64,000 nucleotides of DNA from Sphingomonas sp. G-3-2-10 (GCF_012927115.1 NZ_JABBFY010000003.1:124001-188000), one strand, 5' to 3'; shown: positions 9,406 to 18,437, counted from the first letter of the stretch. Numbers and translations: made by a program. Notes: generated from the sequence alone by a model not told the origin.

Positions 9406-10052
9406 CAGCGTCTCTCAAATGAGGGATAGTTGAACGGAAATATGGCTCCCCGAGTACAGCAGAATGCAAGAATTCAACACAGAGTTTAGTCTTCGTACAG
9501 CCACTTCCTCGACGGACTGATTGAAATCACAAGCATTGGGGATTGTTGCACGCTGACGGATGCTCGCGACCGCCATTTTTGACGAACAAGGTCGCCCCAA
9601 AAAAAGGGCTTGGCAGGCTGCCCATTTCGCATTGATCCAACGGCTTGTCGAAGGTTGCGATGCGCATGTCAGGCGCTGTCAGCGCGTTTGTGCATGATCG
9701 GCTAGCTCAGAGACAGACCGAAATAGGATACAGCCAAGGGAGGCAGCTATGAGTGCCCTGAACTCGAGGGCCATATCGACGTCTCCTCATCGCGTTGCCT
9801 GCGTCTCCATATCAGGGAAGACGAAGTCGTCCGGTTGATCCGCCGGTTCAACGAGGCTGCTGTTTACCTATTGGGTAATCGCAGAGCGGGGTGCAGCGCG
9901 CCAAGCGCGCACGCCGAGTCTTCACGTGCTGGCGGCTTTGCGCCGTTGCTCGGGACGCTGACGCGTAGCGTTGTCAGTACGTGTCAGATGGCTTTGTGCT
10001 TGTGCGCGTAGAAGGTTCACGTCCGATTTTCCGGGCGGGAATGGAGCCGATT
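9406..10052. other. Region without a convincing gene, promoter side of the ABC operon
   Basis: No long credible frame is visible. A good ribosome site (AAGGGAGG, 9736-9743) precedes an ATG at 9749, but that frame ends after 29 codons. Another frame overlapping it (9750 to about 9895) has a protein-like reading beginning ECPELEGHIDVSSSRC, without a start codon, which suggests a decayed small gene. A short hairpin (ACGCT...AGCGT) lies near 9957-9973, ahead of the operon. Confidence 0.4.
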
Positions 10053-10721
10053 ATGGCGACGCACAACTTCGAAGTTCATATCGGGCTCTCCAAGCCGGTC
10101 GACGCACCAGGGCTCGCGGCGATCCCAAATAGCTGGAAGCGAGATCCCGTGCTCGAGCTCGTGTCGCTCAAGGGCGCCCATGAATATGAGGAGCACAATG
10201 TCGAAGGGAGATTGATGACGCTGATGACTCGGCACGCAGGCAGCATGCCGGAAGTGCAGGAGCTCGTCAGCGAAGCCGCCGGCTATTGCCGTGGCGAGGC
10301 CTCCGCCCGCATCGAAATCGAACAGGTGCTGGTGTCGTGCGGGCGTGATCTCGCAATCGGTCCGGTCGATGAATTCGCATTCGTGCCGACCAACGACGCC
10401 TTCCCCAACCTCCAGATGATCCGCGCGACGCCGCCCTACGAGGTGCATTATTGCCTCGCCTGGGACGATCCAGCCGACGCGCCGAGTATGGCCGACGTCG
10501 CAACCGTTTGCGCCGATGCATCAATCGGCATCGACGAGCTGGTCGAGTTTGGCGGCGACAAGAAAATCACGACGACCAAATTCTATCGCAAGCTGGACCG
10601 GATGATTGCCGAGTTGGCGGGGGACGCCACAGCGTTTCTCGCCGCGCTCGACCGCTCGGCCCTGCGCCTGCGCTACCGGCTGATCGCCGAGCGCATCATC
10701 ACTTGCGGAATTCCTGTCTGA
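10053..10721 (+). CDS. Uncharacterised protein, first gene of the ABC-importer operon
   Basis: I do not recognise this 222-residue protein. It has no signal peptide or membrane segment and looks soluble, with mixed strands and helices. Visible segments include HNFEVHIGLSKPV near the N-terminus, HEYEEHNVEGRLMTLMTRHAG, VPTNDAFPNLQMIRATPPYEVHYCLAWDD and a helical C-terminus. The start at 10053 has GGAG six bases upstream; ATG codons at 9981 and 10041 are alternatives in the same frame. The substrate-binding-protein gene follows after 17 bases, so co-transcription is likely. It may help sense or process the imported compound, but this is inference from position only. Confidence 0.6.
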   Translation: MATHNFEVHIGLSKPVDAPGLAAIPNSWKRDPVLELVSLKGAHEYEEHNVEGRLMTLMTRHAGSMPEVQELVSEAAGYCRGEASARIEIEQVLVSCGRDLAIGPVDEFAFVPTNDAFPNLQMIRATPPYEVHYCLAWDDPADAPSMADVATVCADASIGIDELVEFGGDKKITTTKFYRKLDRMIAELAGDATAFLAALDRSALRLRYRLIAERIITCGIPV

Positions 10722-10738
10722 CCTCGGGGAGACTTTCA

Positions 10739-11728
10739 ATGAACATGCTGCGCCGTTCCTTCATCGCGCTGGCGCTTTGCGTAGTCGTCGCCGGATGCAA
10801 GCCATCCGAGCCCGCCGCGACGCAATCAGCCACGCCTTTCAAAGTCGCGTTCAACACCTGGCTCGGCTACTCGCCGCTAATCATCGCCAAGGAGAAGGGC
10901 TTCCTCAAGAAGCGCGGCCTCGATGTCGATGTGACGTTTATCGAAGGGATCGGCGAAAAGAATGCGGCGCTGCTGCGCGGCGATATCGACGGGGTCGGTC
11001 ATACCGCCGATTCCGCGGTGACGAGCGCCGCCGCGGGAGTCGACGGCCAGATCGTCTATGTGTTCGACGAATCTTATGGCGCCGATGGCGTGCTTGCGAG
11101 CCAGGACATCAAGAGTATCTCGGATCTCAGGGGCAAGCGGATCGCGCTCGAGCCGGGCTTTACCGGTCACTTCTTCGTGCTCTCGTTGCTCGAGGAAGCC
11201 GGGCTCGGTCCCAAGGACGTCAATATCGTCGCGATGGAGACCGGCAATGCGGGCAGCGCCTTTCTCGCCCGGAAGGTCGATGCCGCGGCGACATGGGAGC
11301 CGTGGATCAGCAAGGCGAAGGAACGTCCTGACGGGAAGATTCTAGTGACGTCGCGCGACCGGCCAGGCAGGATCATCGACGTGCTGTTCATGAATCGAAA
11401 GACGATCGAAGCTCGTCCCGCCGACATCCGCAAGTTGGTCGAGGCGATGGACGAGGCGACGGCCTGGTACCGGACCCACCAAGCGGAGGGCGACCAGATC
11501 ATCGCACGCTTCTGGAAACTGCCGATCGACGAGGCCAAGGCGACCGTTGCCGGCGTACGTTTCTTCGACCGTAGCCAGAATGCCGCCTTCTTCGGAACCA
11601 GCGCGGCGCCGGGACAATTGGCGAAGACCGTCGAAAGTGCCAATCGGCTCTGGGCCCGCTCGGGTGTGATCAAGGCTCCAGTCCCCGATCCACGCCGTCT
11701 CGTCTATTATGGCGGCGTGTCGAATTGA
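10739..11728 (+). CDS. ABC transporter substrate-binding lipoprotein, NitT/TauT (NMT1-like) type
   Basis: The 329-residue protein begins with a lipoprotein signal (MNMLRRSFIALALCVVVAGC, acylated Cys20) and continues as a type 2 periplasmic binding fold: FKVAFNTWLGYSPLIIAKEKGFLKKRGLDVDV, then a DIDGVGHTADSAV loop, and AAATWEPWISKA. These are the marks of NitT/TauT or THI5/NMT1-like proteins that capture nitrate, sulfonates, pyrimidines or similar small molecules. The ligand cannot be read from sequence. The start ATG at 10739 has GGGGA upstream. Permease and ATPase genes follow, completing an importer, which is unusual cargo inside a defence-rich genomic island. Confidence 0.88.
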   Translation: MNMLRRSFIALALCVVVAGCKPSEPAATQSATPFKVAFNTWLGYSPLIIAKEKGFLKKRGLDVDVTFIEGIGEKNAALLRGDIDGVGHTADSAVTSAAAGVDGQIVYVFDESYGADGVLASQDIKSISDLRGKRIALEPGFTGHFFVLSLLEEAGLGPKDVNIVAMETGNAGSAFLARKVDAAATWEPWISKAKERPDGKILVTSRDRPGRIIDVLFMNRKTIEARPADIRKLVEAMDEATAWYRTHQAEGDQIIARFWKLPIDEAKATVAGVRFFDRSQNAAFFGTSAAPGQLAKTVESANRLWARSGVIKAPVPDPRRLVYYGGVSN

Positions 11729-11756
11729 TCGATCGGGTAACGAAGGGGACCGTGTG

Positions 11757-12500
11757 ATGAAGCAGCTTATTGCAGCGGCGTCATTCGCCCTCTTCGTCCT
11801 TCTCTGGACAGCCGCGACGGCACTGACTCCCAATGCCGACGTCTTTCTCCCCGGACCGCTGGCTGTGGCGCAGTCGCTGCGCGACCTGTTCCTCAATCGG
11901 GGCTTCGCATTCGACATCCTGGACAGCAGTTATCGCGTCATCGCCGGCTTCCTGCTCGCTATGGCGGTCGGTTATCCGATCGGCTTGGCGATCGGCACCA
12001 GCCGGACCTGGGAAGCGTGGATCAACCCGCTCAACGAATTTGCCCGCTACTTGCCGGTCGCCGCGCTCATCCCGCTCGTGATTATCTGGTTCGGCATCGA
12101 TGATCTTCAGAAGGTGGTGATCATCTTCCTGGGCACCGTCTTCCAGTTCGTACCGATGGTCGCGTCAAGTGTTCACCGGGTGCCCGCCAATTTGATCGAG
12201 CTCGGCAGAACCATGGGATTTGACAGCGGGCAGCGGGTCCGGCGCGTAGTGATGCCAGCCACGGCTCCCGAAGTTTACGACCATGCTCGTATTTGCCTCG
12301 GATGGGCATGGAGCTATCTGATCGTCGCCGAAGTGGTCGCCGCGAATACCGGCATCGGCCATGTCATCATCCAGGCGCAGCGATTTATCCAAACCGCCGA
12401 CGTGATGGCGGGGATCGTCACCATCGGGCTGATCGGCCTGGTCTCCGACAGCCTGTTCCGCGCGCCGAAGCGCTATTTCTTCCCATGGAGCCGCGCGTGA
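11757..12500 (+). CDS. ABC transporter permease, NitT/TauT type
   Basis: This 247-residue inner-membrane protein has about six hydrophobic segments and the binding-protein-dependent transport fold. The EAA-like cytoplasmic loop ELGRTMGFDSGQRVRRVVMP, which docks on the ATPase, is clear at about residues 145-165. ATG at 11757 follows GTG at 11754, either of which could be the start. It lies 28 bases after the binding-protein gene and shares a TGATG overlap with the ATPase gene, so the three are one translationally coupled importer. Confidence 0.9.
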   Translation: MKQLIAAASFALFVLLWTAATALTPNADVFLPGPLAVAQSLRDLFLNRGFAFDILDSSYRVIAGFLLAMAVGYPIGLAIGTSRTWEAWINPLNEFARYLPVAALIPLVIIWFGIDDLQKVVIIFLGTVFQFVPMVASSVHRVPANLIELGRTMGFDSGQRVRRVVMPATAPEVYDHARICLGWAWSYLIVAEVVAANTGIGHVIIQAQRFIQTADVMAGIVTIGLIGLVSDSLFRAPKRYFFPWSRA

Positions 12501-13345
12501 TGGATCGCGAACCCGCACCCTGCGCGCTGGTGTTCGAAGGCGTCGACAAGGGATTTACCGATCGCCGTAGCGCGCGCGTGCCGGTGCTTGACACGATCGA
12601 CCTGGAAATTGCGCCGGGCAGTTGCGTCTCGATCCTCGGACCGTCCGGCTCGGGCAAGTCGACCCTGCTGCGCTTGGCGGCAGGACTTGAATCGCTCGAC
12701 GCGCAGGATGCCGGCCTCGTCAGCGTCGGTGGCAGGCCGCCGGGCGACCCCTCGGTCAGGTCGGCGCTGGTGTTCCAGGCCTATTCGACGTTCCCCTGGC
12801 TCACCGCCGAGCAGAATCTCGCGCTGGCGCTCAAGCAAGCTGGCGTCGTAAAGGCGGAGCGCCGCGAGGCCGTCCGCGGACACCTCGCGAATGTCCGTCT
12901 GCTTGAGCACGCCCGCCAATTCCCGGACCGGCTATCGGGGGGGCAACGTCAGCGCCTTGCGTTTGCATGTGCGATCGCGCGGCAGCCTGAGCTACTCCTG
13001 CTGGACGAGCCGATGGGTGCGCTCGACACGCTGACGCGCGAACATCTCCAGCTCGAATTGCTCAAGCTTCGCCGCCTGTTGCGCCCGACCACGGTGCTGG
13101 TCACGCATGACCTCGCCGAGGCGGTATTGCTGGGAGAGCGGGTTATTTTGCTCTCGAATCGTCCGGCCCGCATCCTGCTGGATCTCGATGCGGCCGCCGG
13201 CAAGCCGTGGCTGACCAACCCGGAGATGGGCACCGAAACACTCGAGAGCAAAGTCGAGGCCTATCGACGCGGCAGCACGCTGCTGTCGCTCACCAACGCG
13301 TTGCGTGATGCGCTGACCCAGGATGGGAGGGGGAATGGCAGATGA
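12500..13345 (+). CDS. ABC transporter ATP-binding protein, NitT/TauT (SsuB/TauB) type
   Basis: The 281-residue ATPase has all motifs: Walker A GPSGSGKST (47-55), Q-loop FQAYSTFPWLT (about 92), signature LSGGQRQRLAFACAIAR (about 143) and Walker B LLLLDEP (about 163), with a switch histidine in VTHDLAEA. It would power the adjacent permease. FPWLT after the Q-loop is typical of the nitrate/sulfonate/taurine importer branch. The start ATG at 12500 overlaps the permease stop, and the gene overlaps the next one by 11 bases, so that downstream gene is tied to it in expression. Confidence 0.93.
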   Translation: MDREPAPCALVFEGVDKGFTDRRSARVPVLDTIDLEIAPGSCVSILGPSGSGKSTLLRLAAGLESLDAQDAGLVSVGGRPPGDPSVRSALVFQAYSTFPWLTAEQNLALALKQAGVVKAERREAVRGHLANVRLLEHARQFPDRLSGGQRQRLAFACAIARQPELLLLDEPMGALDTLTREHLQLELLKLRRLLRPTTVLVTHDLAEAVLLGERVILLSNRPARILLDLDAAAGKPWLTNPEMGTETLESKVEAYRRGSTLLSLTNALRDALTQDGRGNGR

Positions 13346-14924
13346 CACGCCGCGCATGCTCCAGGCGTTGCTCGACCGTATCGTTCGCGAGACCGATACC
13401 TTCGAGCATCGCGAGCATGGCAAACCTTTTCTTCCGAGCGACGGGGAATTGTTCAAACGCGTCGAGTTCGAGCAATACTGCCTGGATATCGAACGATTGC
13501 TCGGATGCGATCCGGAGACACTCGGTGCCCCGAGTGAGGCACGGCAATTCGCTACTACGCTGTTTCATGCGAGCTGGATGTATATCCCGACGGCGGGGCT
13601 CTTCCTCGACTCGGATGGGATGTTCCGTGCGCTCAAGCTGAAGGACGGCCACCGCAACTGGCAACAGACCGCGATCAGCGATCGCATCCGCGAGATTGAA
13701 CGCGCGCTGAGCAGCGAGAGCGGGACGATGTCGCGCTCGAGCGGCGGCACGTTCATTCAGCCAATCCAGGTGGAATTTCCAAGCCTCCTCGTCCTTTATG
13801 TGACCGGTGTGACCAAGGACGCGCCGCCACGCTATTATACCGTGAAGGTTCGGACATTGACGCAAGCGGGACTCGACAAGGGCACCGGCCTTCAGGAATT
13901 GCTGGACGCCATCGCGGCAGGCGACAATGACGCATTCTATTCGATTCACTATGCGGGCTTCCCCGGCGACGATCGCCTGCGGGCCTTTCCCGAAGAAGCG
14001 CAGGCCAGGCTGGAGAGCATGCGCGCTCGGCTTGAGCAGGGATTGCATCCCCTGCAGCAAAAGGATGGCCGACGCTTTCTCGAGGCGATCACGCTGCATT
14101 TCCAGCGCCAGTGGGGCGACCGTGAAACGCAGCTGCTGACGCGCGAGCGAGCGCAGAGCGATGTCGCGCACGAACTCTGCCACGATCTCTACGATGCGCT
14201 AGCGATGCTCAAGAACGCGCGTGCATCGGTCCGCGCCGACGATCCCGAAACCTTGCGTTCCGTCGTGGCGGCGATCGAATGCGTACGTGCCGGATTCGCA
14301 ACTCCCTGGCTGTTGCGTCACAAGGGCAAAGACGGACAGGCTGGCCCGGTCTGGGTGGAGGCGCGGGCGCCTGCGCAAGCGGAAATCGACACGTTGTTCG
14401 CGCTGTTCGACCGCAAATTGCAGATTATCTGCAATGGAGCGCGGCCATTGCCACGGAGTGTCAAGGTGACACGCGAGCTATGTATCGACGGCGTTCCCGT
14501 CGGCGCTCCGCTGGTCATCGATATTAGCCAGCCCGCCGATGTCAGCGACGCGGCCGAAGGCGAAGAAGTCATTCCCCCGGTGCTCTGGCCGTGCGCCTAT
14601 GACAATAGCGACTCGATCTTCGACCGCGAGGGGCAGCGCAGCCTGTTGTTCAGCCCACACGCCGAACTAATACGCAACGCTGTCGCCGCGGCCGAAAAGA
14701 TGGACGATCGAGCGGCTGCGCTTGGCATTTCCATTCGTATCGACGTCGCTTCGGATGGGTCGAGCATCAATGGAATGGTCCAGAGTGGACTCAAGCGCAG
14801 TCAGGGTTTGTCAGGCGCGGCTAGAAAAATACCGCTAAAACTTGCAGCAATGAGCCAGGGGCTAAGCGCCAAGGTCTTTCTGCGGGACGGTTGTCTTGTA
14901 GTCACTTGGGAGCTGGTCCTCTAG
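13335..14924 (+). CDS. Uncharacterised 529-residue protein coupled to the ABC importer
   Basis: I cannot name a family for this protein. It is soluble and has no membrane segment. A helical stretch around residues 275-320 contains AHELCHDLYDALAMLKNAR, which resembles a histidine-kinase dimerisation helix pair. The last 100 residues (LIRNAVAAAEK, SIRIDVASDG, KIPLKLAAMSQGLSAKVFLRDG) loosely follow the order of a GHKL ATPase, but N-box glutamate and G-boxes are not convincing, so this is weak. Its start (ATG 13335) lies inside the end of the ATPase gene, and the next gene begins 14 bases after it. The tight packing implies a role with the transporter, possibly signalling. Confidence 0.6.
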   Translation: MADDTPRMLQALLDRIVRETDTFEHREHGKPFLPSDGELFKRVEFEQYCLDIERLLGCDPETLGAPSEARQFATTLFHASWMYIPTAGLFLDSDGMFRALKLKDGHRNWQQTAISDRIREIERALSSESGTMSRSSGGTFIQPIQVEFPSLLVLYVTGVTKDAPPRYYTVKVRTLTQAGLDKGTGLQELLDAIAAGDNDAFYSIHYAGFPGDDRLRAFPEEAQARLESMRARLEQGLHPLQQKDGRRFLEAITLHFQRQWGDRETQLLTRERAQSDVAHELCHDLYDALAMLKNARASVRADDPETLRSVVAAIECVRAGFATPWLLRHKGKDGQAGPVWVEARAPAQAEIDTLFALFDRKLQIICNGARPLPRSVKVTRELCIDGVPVGAPLVIDISQPADVSDAAEGEEVIPPVLWPCAYDNSDSIFDREGQRSLLFSPHAELIRNAVAAAEKMDDRAAALGISIRIDVASDGSSINGMVQSGLKRSQGLSGAARKIPLKLAAMSQGLSAKVFLRDGCLVVTWELVL

Positions 14925-14938
14925 GGGAGGACTGCAAG

Positions 14939-16282
14939 ATGGCCGTCAAGCCGCGAAAACTAGTGTTTTTCATTATCGACGACGACGACGAGAACGGTCT
15001 GCAGTTGCCCGACAACTGCAAGATCGAAATCTGGCGCTCGCCCGGTGAGACCGGCGCAATCAATGCGCCCAGCGTCAGCAGCTGGTACGATCATTGTGTC
15101 CAGGCCTATGGTCACAAGGAGATCACGTTCGACGCGCTTTCGATTGACGTCAATTTTCACCGCGACGCGACCGATCCGATGTGGTTCCTGAGCGCTAATC
15201 CGCCGCACGACATCTGCACCGGCCTTTACCATGGCCTGACGGCGATGGCGCGGCGCCGCGGCCATGATGAACACGGCAACGCGCTGCCGTGTGCCTGGGA
15301 AGTGCGCACCGTCGCGCCCGATATGGATCTAACCCGCGATCAGGAAGTCGAAGTCGCCAGGATCTACGGGTTGCTGTTGGCGCTCGCCAATCCGATCGTC
15401 CCGGGCGACACCTTTGTCGGGCTCCCCGATGATGGGCAAAGCAGTTATCCCGATCTCGTGCTCAACGCCTTCCGCGCGCAGCCGCCCCGCAGTGGCGTCG
15501 CGATCGACTCGATCAAGAATCTGCTGCCCAAATGGCGGGACCGGATGACCGAGGCGGTGGCGGGCAATCGCGTCCGCGTCGATATCGCCCGGCTGCAGAA
15601 ATTGAAGGCGGCGGTGGTCAAGGATCTCCACCACCGCGGCAGTGGTTCGATCCTCGACAGCAGGCATGCCGTGATCACCCTGCTCAATCGCGACAAGGTC
15701 GCATGCGAAAAGATCGAGCTCGCCTCGATCTTCAACGACGAGCAAGTCGAGACGGAGGCAGATTTTGATACGATCGTGCAGCCCTGGCTTGACGATCTGA
15801 TCGGCGAGCCGGCGATGCCCTTGGGTGGCTTTGTCGGCGCGGCTGTCGAGTGGATCGAGGCTGCTGGCCATTATCTGCGCGAGCACGAATTCCCGCAGAA
15901 TGCGCCCCAGCGCTCCAAGAAATACAAGGATCTTGCGATCCAGCTGCGTATGCTGATCCTGGTAGGGTACCAGGTCGCATCGCGGCTCGACGGGAAGCGC
16001 TTCCCGCCGGCGACCCAGCAGAATCTGGCGAGCGCGCTGAACTTTGTGTGGCACGAGCAGATCTTCATCCGCCCACTCAAGAACCTGCTCCCGATCACGT
16101 CGGTCGAAACCCCCACCGCGCTCGACAAGCAGGTGCTGCAGCCGATGGGCGATGCGACGCTCGAGCTGCGGTTCGCGCCCGAACTTTGCCAGACGCTGGC
16201 CAATATTCTCTTCGAATGCGACCTCGAGGAAAAAGCGCGCAGCGGTTTCCCGGCGCTGCTCGATTACTTTGACCCTGTTTGA
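14939..16282 (+). CDS. Uncharacterised protein with an acidic, receiver-like N-terminus
   Basis: This 447-residue soluble protein begins MAVKPRKLVFFIIDDDDENG, with a hydrophobic strand followed by an acidic cluster, and later has FDALSIDVNFHRDATDP. That order recalls the acidic pocket and phosphorylated-aspartate strand of response-regulator receivers, but the spacing is unusual and no conserved Lys strand is certain. The remainder is helical, without a DNA-binding motif I can identify. A strong ribosome site (AGGGGAGG) precedes ATG 14939. As the last gene before a strong hairpin, it ends the operon. With the preceding protein it might form an atypical two-component-like pair; this is inference. 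Confidence 0.6.
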   Translation: MAVKPRKLVFFIIDDDDENGLQLPDNCKIEIWRSPGETGAINAPSVSSWYDHCVQAYGHKEITFDALSIDVNFHRDATDPMWFLSANPPHDICTGLYHGLTAMARRRGHDEHGNALPCAWEVRTVAPDMDLTRDQEVEVARIYGLLLALANPIVPGDTFVGLPDDGQSSYPDLVLNAFRAQPPRSGVAIDSIKNLLPKWRDRMTEAVAGNRVRVDIARLQKLKAAVVKDLHHRGSGSILDSRHAVITLLNRDKVACEKIELASIFNDEQVETEADFDTIVQPWLDDLIGEPAMPLGGFVGAAVEWIEAAGHYLREHEFPQNAPQRSKKYKDLAIQLRMLILVGYQVASRLDGKRFPPATQQNLASALNFVWHEQIFIRPLKNLLPITSVETPTALDKQVLQPMGDATLELRFAPELCQTLANILFECDLEEKARSGFPALLDYFDPV

Positions 16283-16305
16283 AGTTTTTGCCGCCGGAAA
16301 TGGAA

Positions 16306-16339
16306 AAGGCGGCAGCGCCGGCACCAGCGCTGCCGCCTT
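16306..16339. terminator. Bidirectional terminator between convergent genes
   Basis: A perfect 12-base stem AAGGCGGCAGCG / CGCTGCCGCCTT encloses a 10-base loop. It lies 23 bases after the end of the ABC operon and 9 bases after the stop of the convergent small gene, which has CCTTTTCC on its strand. Confidence 0.8.
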
Positions 16340-16348
16340 GGTTCGCGC

Positions 16349-16627
16349 CTATTCGGCGGTGGCGCTCCGCTCTACCGCCACCGGCGGCGCCACAGTGCGG
16401 CGGGCTTCGCGGCCTTCGCGCCGCGCCTTCACTGCCTTGGCAAGGCGGTGCGGCACCTCGAAGGCGAGGCGGATCAGGACGTAGATCGCGACCGCGGTCT
16501 CGAGATCGATGCGGCCAGCGAGGAGCTCGTTATAGTGGTGCTGGACCACCATCGACGAGTGGGTTGCGTGGATGCTCAGATCCGCCAGGCGGGGCACCGA
16601 GCGAGCGATGTTCAACATCTTGCTCAT
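16349..16627 (-). CDS. Small uncharacterised helical protein (92 residues)
   Basis: The frame starts MSKMLNIARSVPRLADLSIH and includes HHYNELLAGRIDLETAVAIYVLIRLAFEVPHRLAKAVKARREGREARR. The first two thirds look like compact helices; the end is strongly basic and could bind nucleic acid. The same frame continues open upstream to 16882, but the composition there looks non-coding, so ATG 16627 is preferred even though no clear ribosome site is seen. It ends at a good terminator. No family recognised. Confidence 0.5.
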   Translation of the reverse strand: MSKMLNIARSVPRLADLSIHATHSSMVVQHHYNELLAGRIDLETAVAIYVLIRLAFEVPHRLAKAVKARREGREARRTVAPPVAVERSATAE

Positions 16628-17076
16628 GGTTTCATCGTCCGTCTTTTTGGCGACTGCCCATTGGGCGGCCCCTGGTCTCCGGAGATCGTGGGGCGCTGCC
16701 GCCACGATCTCCGTTGAGTCCGAGATAAGGCCAGTTTTCCGGATTTGGTTGACACGGCCTGTGCGCAGCCGAAACCTTTCGCTGAGCGAGCGAGCCCCGA
16801 ATCGGGTTTCGGCCTTCGGCGTGATCGCTGGCGCGGGCGGCGGGGCCGGCCTCAAAAACGGAGCGGGGCTGATGACGCACACTGCCGGCTAACGCCGGGC
16901 AGGGTGCGGCGCCGATCGCGGCCCCGCGGCGATCCGGCTGCGCAGCCGGGCGTCGCGCCCGGTTTCAGCGCGGACGACATCTGCCGCCCGACGCTCGAAG
17001 CCCGGTTCGACGCCGCTGATCCGCCTGCTCCGCTCGGGGTGCCTGCCTCTGCTGCGAGCGGCTGCGCCGCTGACCT
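16628..17076. other. Intergenic region, no gene recognised
   Basis: The stretch is GC-rich and contains a palindrome CCGGCTGCGCAGCCGG near 16937-16952. One plus-strand frame (16745-17080) is open but arginine/proline-rich with no ribosome site or recognisable family, so it is not called. Confidence 0.4.
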
Positions 17077-17370
17077 CTAGCTATGGTGCGTCAAACCTTT
17101 TGGCGTCGCCCCCGGTTGGATCGGCTCGATTGGTTGCTCGGCATCTGCCGCTGCCGCTAGCCGCCGCTTGGCCGCCTTTCTCCTCCGTTCCCAAGCGCTG
17201 ATTTCGGAATCCCGCCATCCGATGCAGCGTTCACTGATCTGCACCTTTTGTGGGAAACTTCCTTGATCGACCATCCGGTAGAGCGTTGATCGGCTGAAGC
17301 CGGTGCGTGCGAGAACCGCTGGAAGGCGGAGGATACGTTCTGGCTTTTTGGTCGGCATGACATGTCTCAT
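17077..17370 (-). CDS. alpA: AlpA-family transcriptional regulator
   Basis: The 97-residue protein carries an AlpA/MerR-like helix-turn-helix: ILRLPAVLARTGFSRSTLYRMVDQGSFPQKVQISERCIGWRDSEISAWERRR, covering about residues 13-65, followed by a basic, low-complexity tail. AlpA proteins of prophages and islands activate or regulate integrase and excision genes, so it probably controls this island. ATG codons at 17370 and 17358 are both possible starts. Its 5' end overlaps the last 4 bases of a truncated TcmP gene, which suggests the two were joined by recombination. Confidence 0.85.
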   Translation of the reverse strand: MRHVMPTKKPERILRLPAVLARTGFSRSTLYRMVDQGSFPQKVQISERCIGWRDSEISAWERRRKAAKRRLAAAADAEQPIEPIQPGATPKGLTHHS

Positions 17371-17651
17371 AAGCGATGAAATGGTGGATCGACCTCCAAA
17401 GCGCGTCGCGCGGATCCCGCGACTTCAAGTTCCTCAGCCCGCAAGGGGGTCTCTTCGAACATCCCGCCTGATGTGATCTCCACTGTCCTACTACCGCTTC
17501 CCGCGAAGGCGTCGACATACCAGAGTTTGAAGGGGCCATCTGGGGTCGGCTTGTGCTTAAGCACCGTCGTGTAGAAGCCGAGATAGCCCGCGATGACATC
17601 AAGTTTGAGCTCGGTCCACGTCCCGCCGAACTTGTGTGTTCCACCTGGCAA
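17367..17651 (-). pseudogene. Truncated three-Cys-motif partner protein (TcmP)
   Basis: The 94-residue frame begins with the characteristic TcmP N-terminus: HKFGGTWTELKLDVIAGYLGFYTTVLK, then LWYVDAFAGSGSR and GSARRALEVDPPFHR. Full-length TcmP proteins are usually several hundred residues, so the protein is cut about a quarter of the way in. The break falls exactly at FHR-Leu-stop, where the alpA start codon begins. DAFAGSG resembles the S-adenosylmethionine motif I of methyltransferases, so the ancestor may have been an enzyme. Upstream, its promoter region appears intact, but a useful product is doubtful. Confidence 0.75.
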
Positions 17652-18062
17652 CTGATCGCTCCAATGCTGAATCTGCGGGAAGGGTAGAGGTCATTACGGT
17701 CTCGTGGCAAGAACAGCCGGTGATCAGTTCGCACACTCCTAGATTAGGTTGAGCGTCCGATCTGCCACACTTTTCAATTTGCTTAGGCCAGTGAACCTAG
17801 AATCCGATTGCGCGAAAATCGGTTTCGCGAAGCGACATTGGGCGGCGTGCGCTTGGCGGGATTGGAGGGGCACGTCAGAGAATTCCGAGGCTACCGGCGC
17901 GTGAAAGCGGCCGTCAAGGATGCGCGGTTCCCCCAATTTGCTGCGCAAATCGGCTCCCCCACGCCCCGCTTCGCGGCGCCCTAGGGGCGTCCCTGACTGC
18001 CACTTGCACGACCGGTTTCTGGACTGCGTCTCGACCTTGAGGCGACACGAAAGGAGCCTGTC
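17652..18062. other. Divergent intergenic region
   Basis: This region separates the minus-strand TcmP remnant from the next plus-strand gene. It contains a palindrome ATTTGC-TGC-GCAAAT (17936-17950) that could be an operator for the small gene downstream. No coding frame is convincing. Confidence 0.4.
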
Positions 18063-18425
18063 ATGAACATGATGTCCGCTGTTCAAATCGCGAAGATCGA
18101 TCCTGTGGCTGCACTGATTCAGAGCCTGACCTCAGGTCCCGACGCGGAAGGAGCTGCGTCAATTGCACGCTATTTTGTCGACAGCGAGTTGGCCGATTTC
18201 TGCTGGAGCGCGCGTCAGCGCGAGGCATGGATCGGCGAGTATCAGAGCCTCGATGGTGACGTTGAAACGCTCGACCGCATCGTGATTTTCAGCGTCTTCG
18301 ACGGGCGGTTTCACGTCGGAATTGCGCCCGTCGATGGCGACGGATGCGTACACGATCTGCGGCAGCATCGCAGCTTCGCCAGCTTCTGGGATGCCGACGA
18401 AGCATTCGAGCGGCTTCGACAGTGA
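18063..18425 (+). CDS. Uncharacterised protein, 120 residues
   Basis: A textbook ribosome site (AAAGGAG) lies 6 bases before ATG 18063; a second ATG two codons later is an alternative. The product is acidic and soluble, with segments SIARYFVDSELADFCWSARQREAWIGEYQSLDG and DRIVIFSVFDGRFHVGIAPVDGDG, suggesting a small alpha/beta fold. No family is recognised. It is a single-gene unit ending in a good terminator just ahead of the relaxase region, so it may belong to mobilization accessory genes. Confidence 0.65.
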   Translation: MNMMSAVQIAKIDPVAALIQSLTSGPDAEGAASIARYFVDSELADFCWSARQREAWIGEYQSLDGDVETLDRIVIFSVFDGRFHVGIAPVDGDGCVHDLRQHRSFASFWDADEAFERLRQ

Positions 18426-18437
18426 GGTCGATTTCTA

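Noticed and set aside
16745..17080. A 111-codon plus-strand frame before alpA
   Set aside because: Rich in Arg, Pro and Ala, no ribosome site, no family; treated as intergenic.
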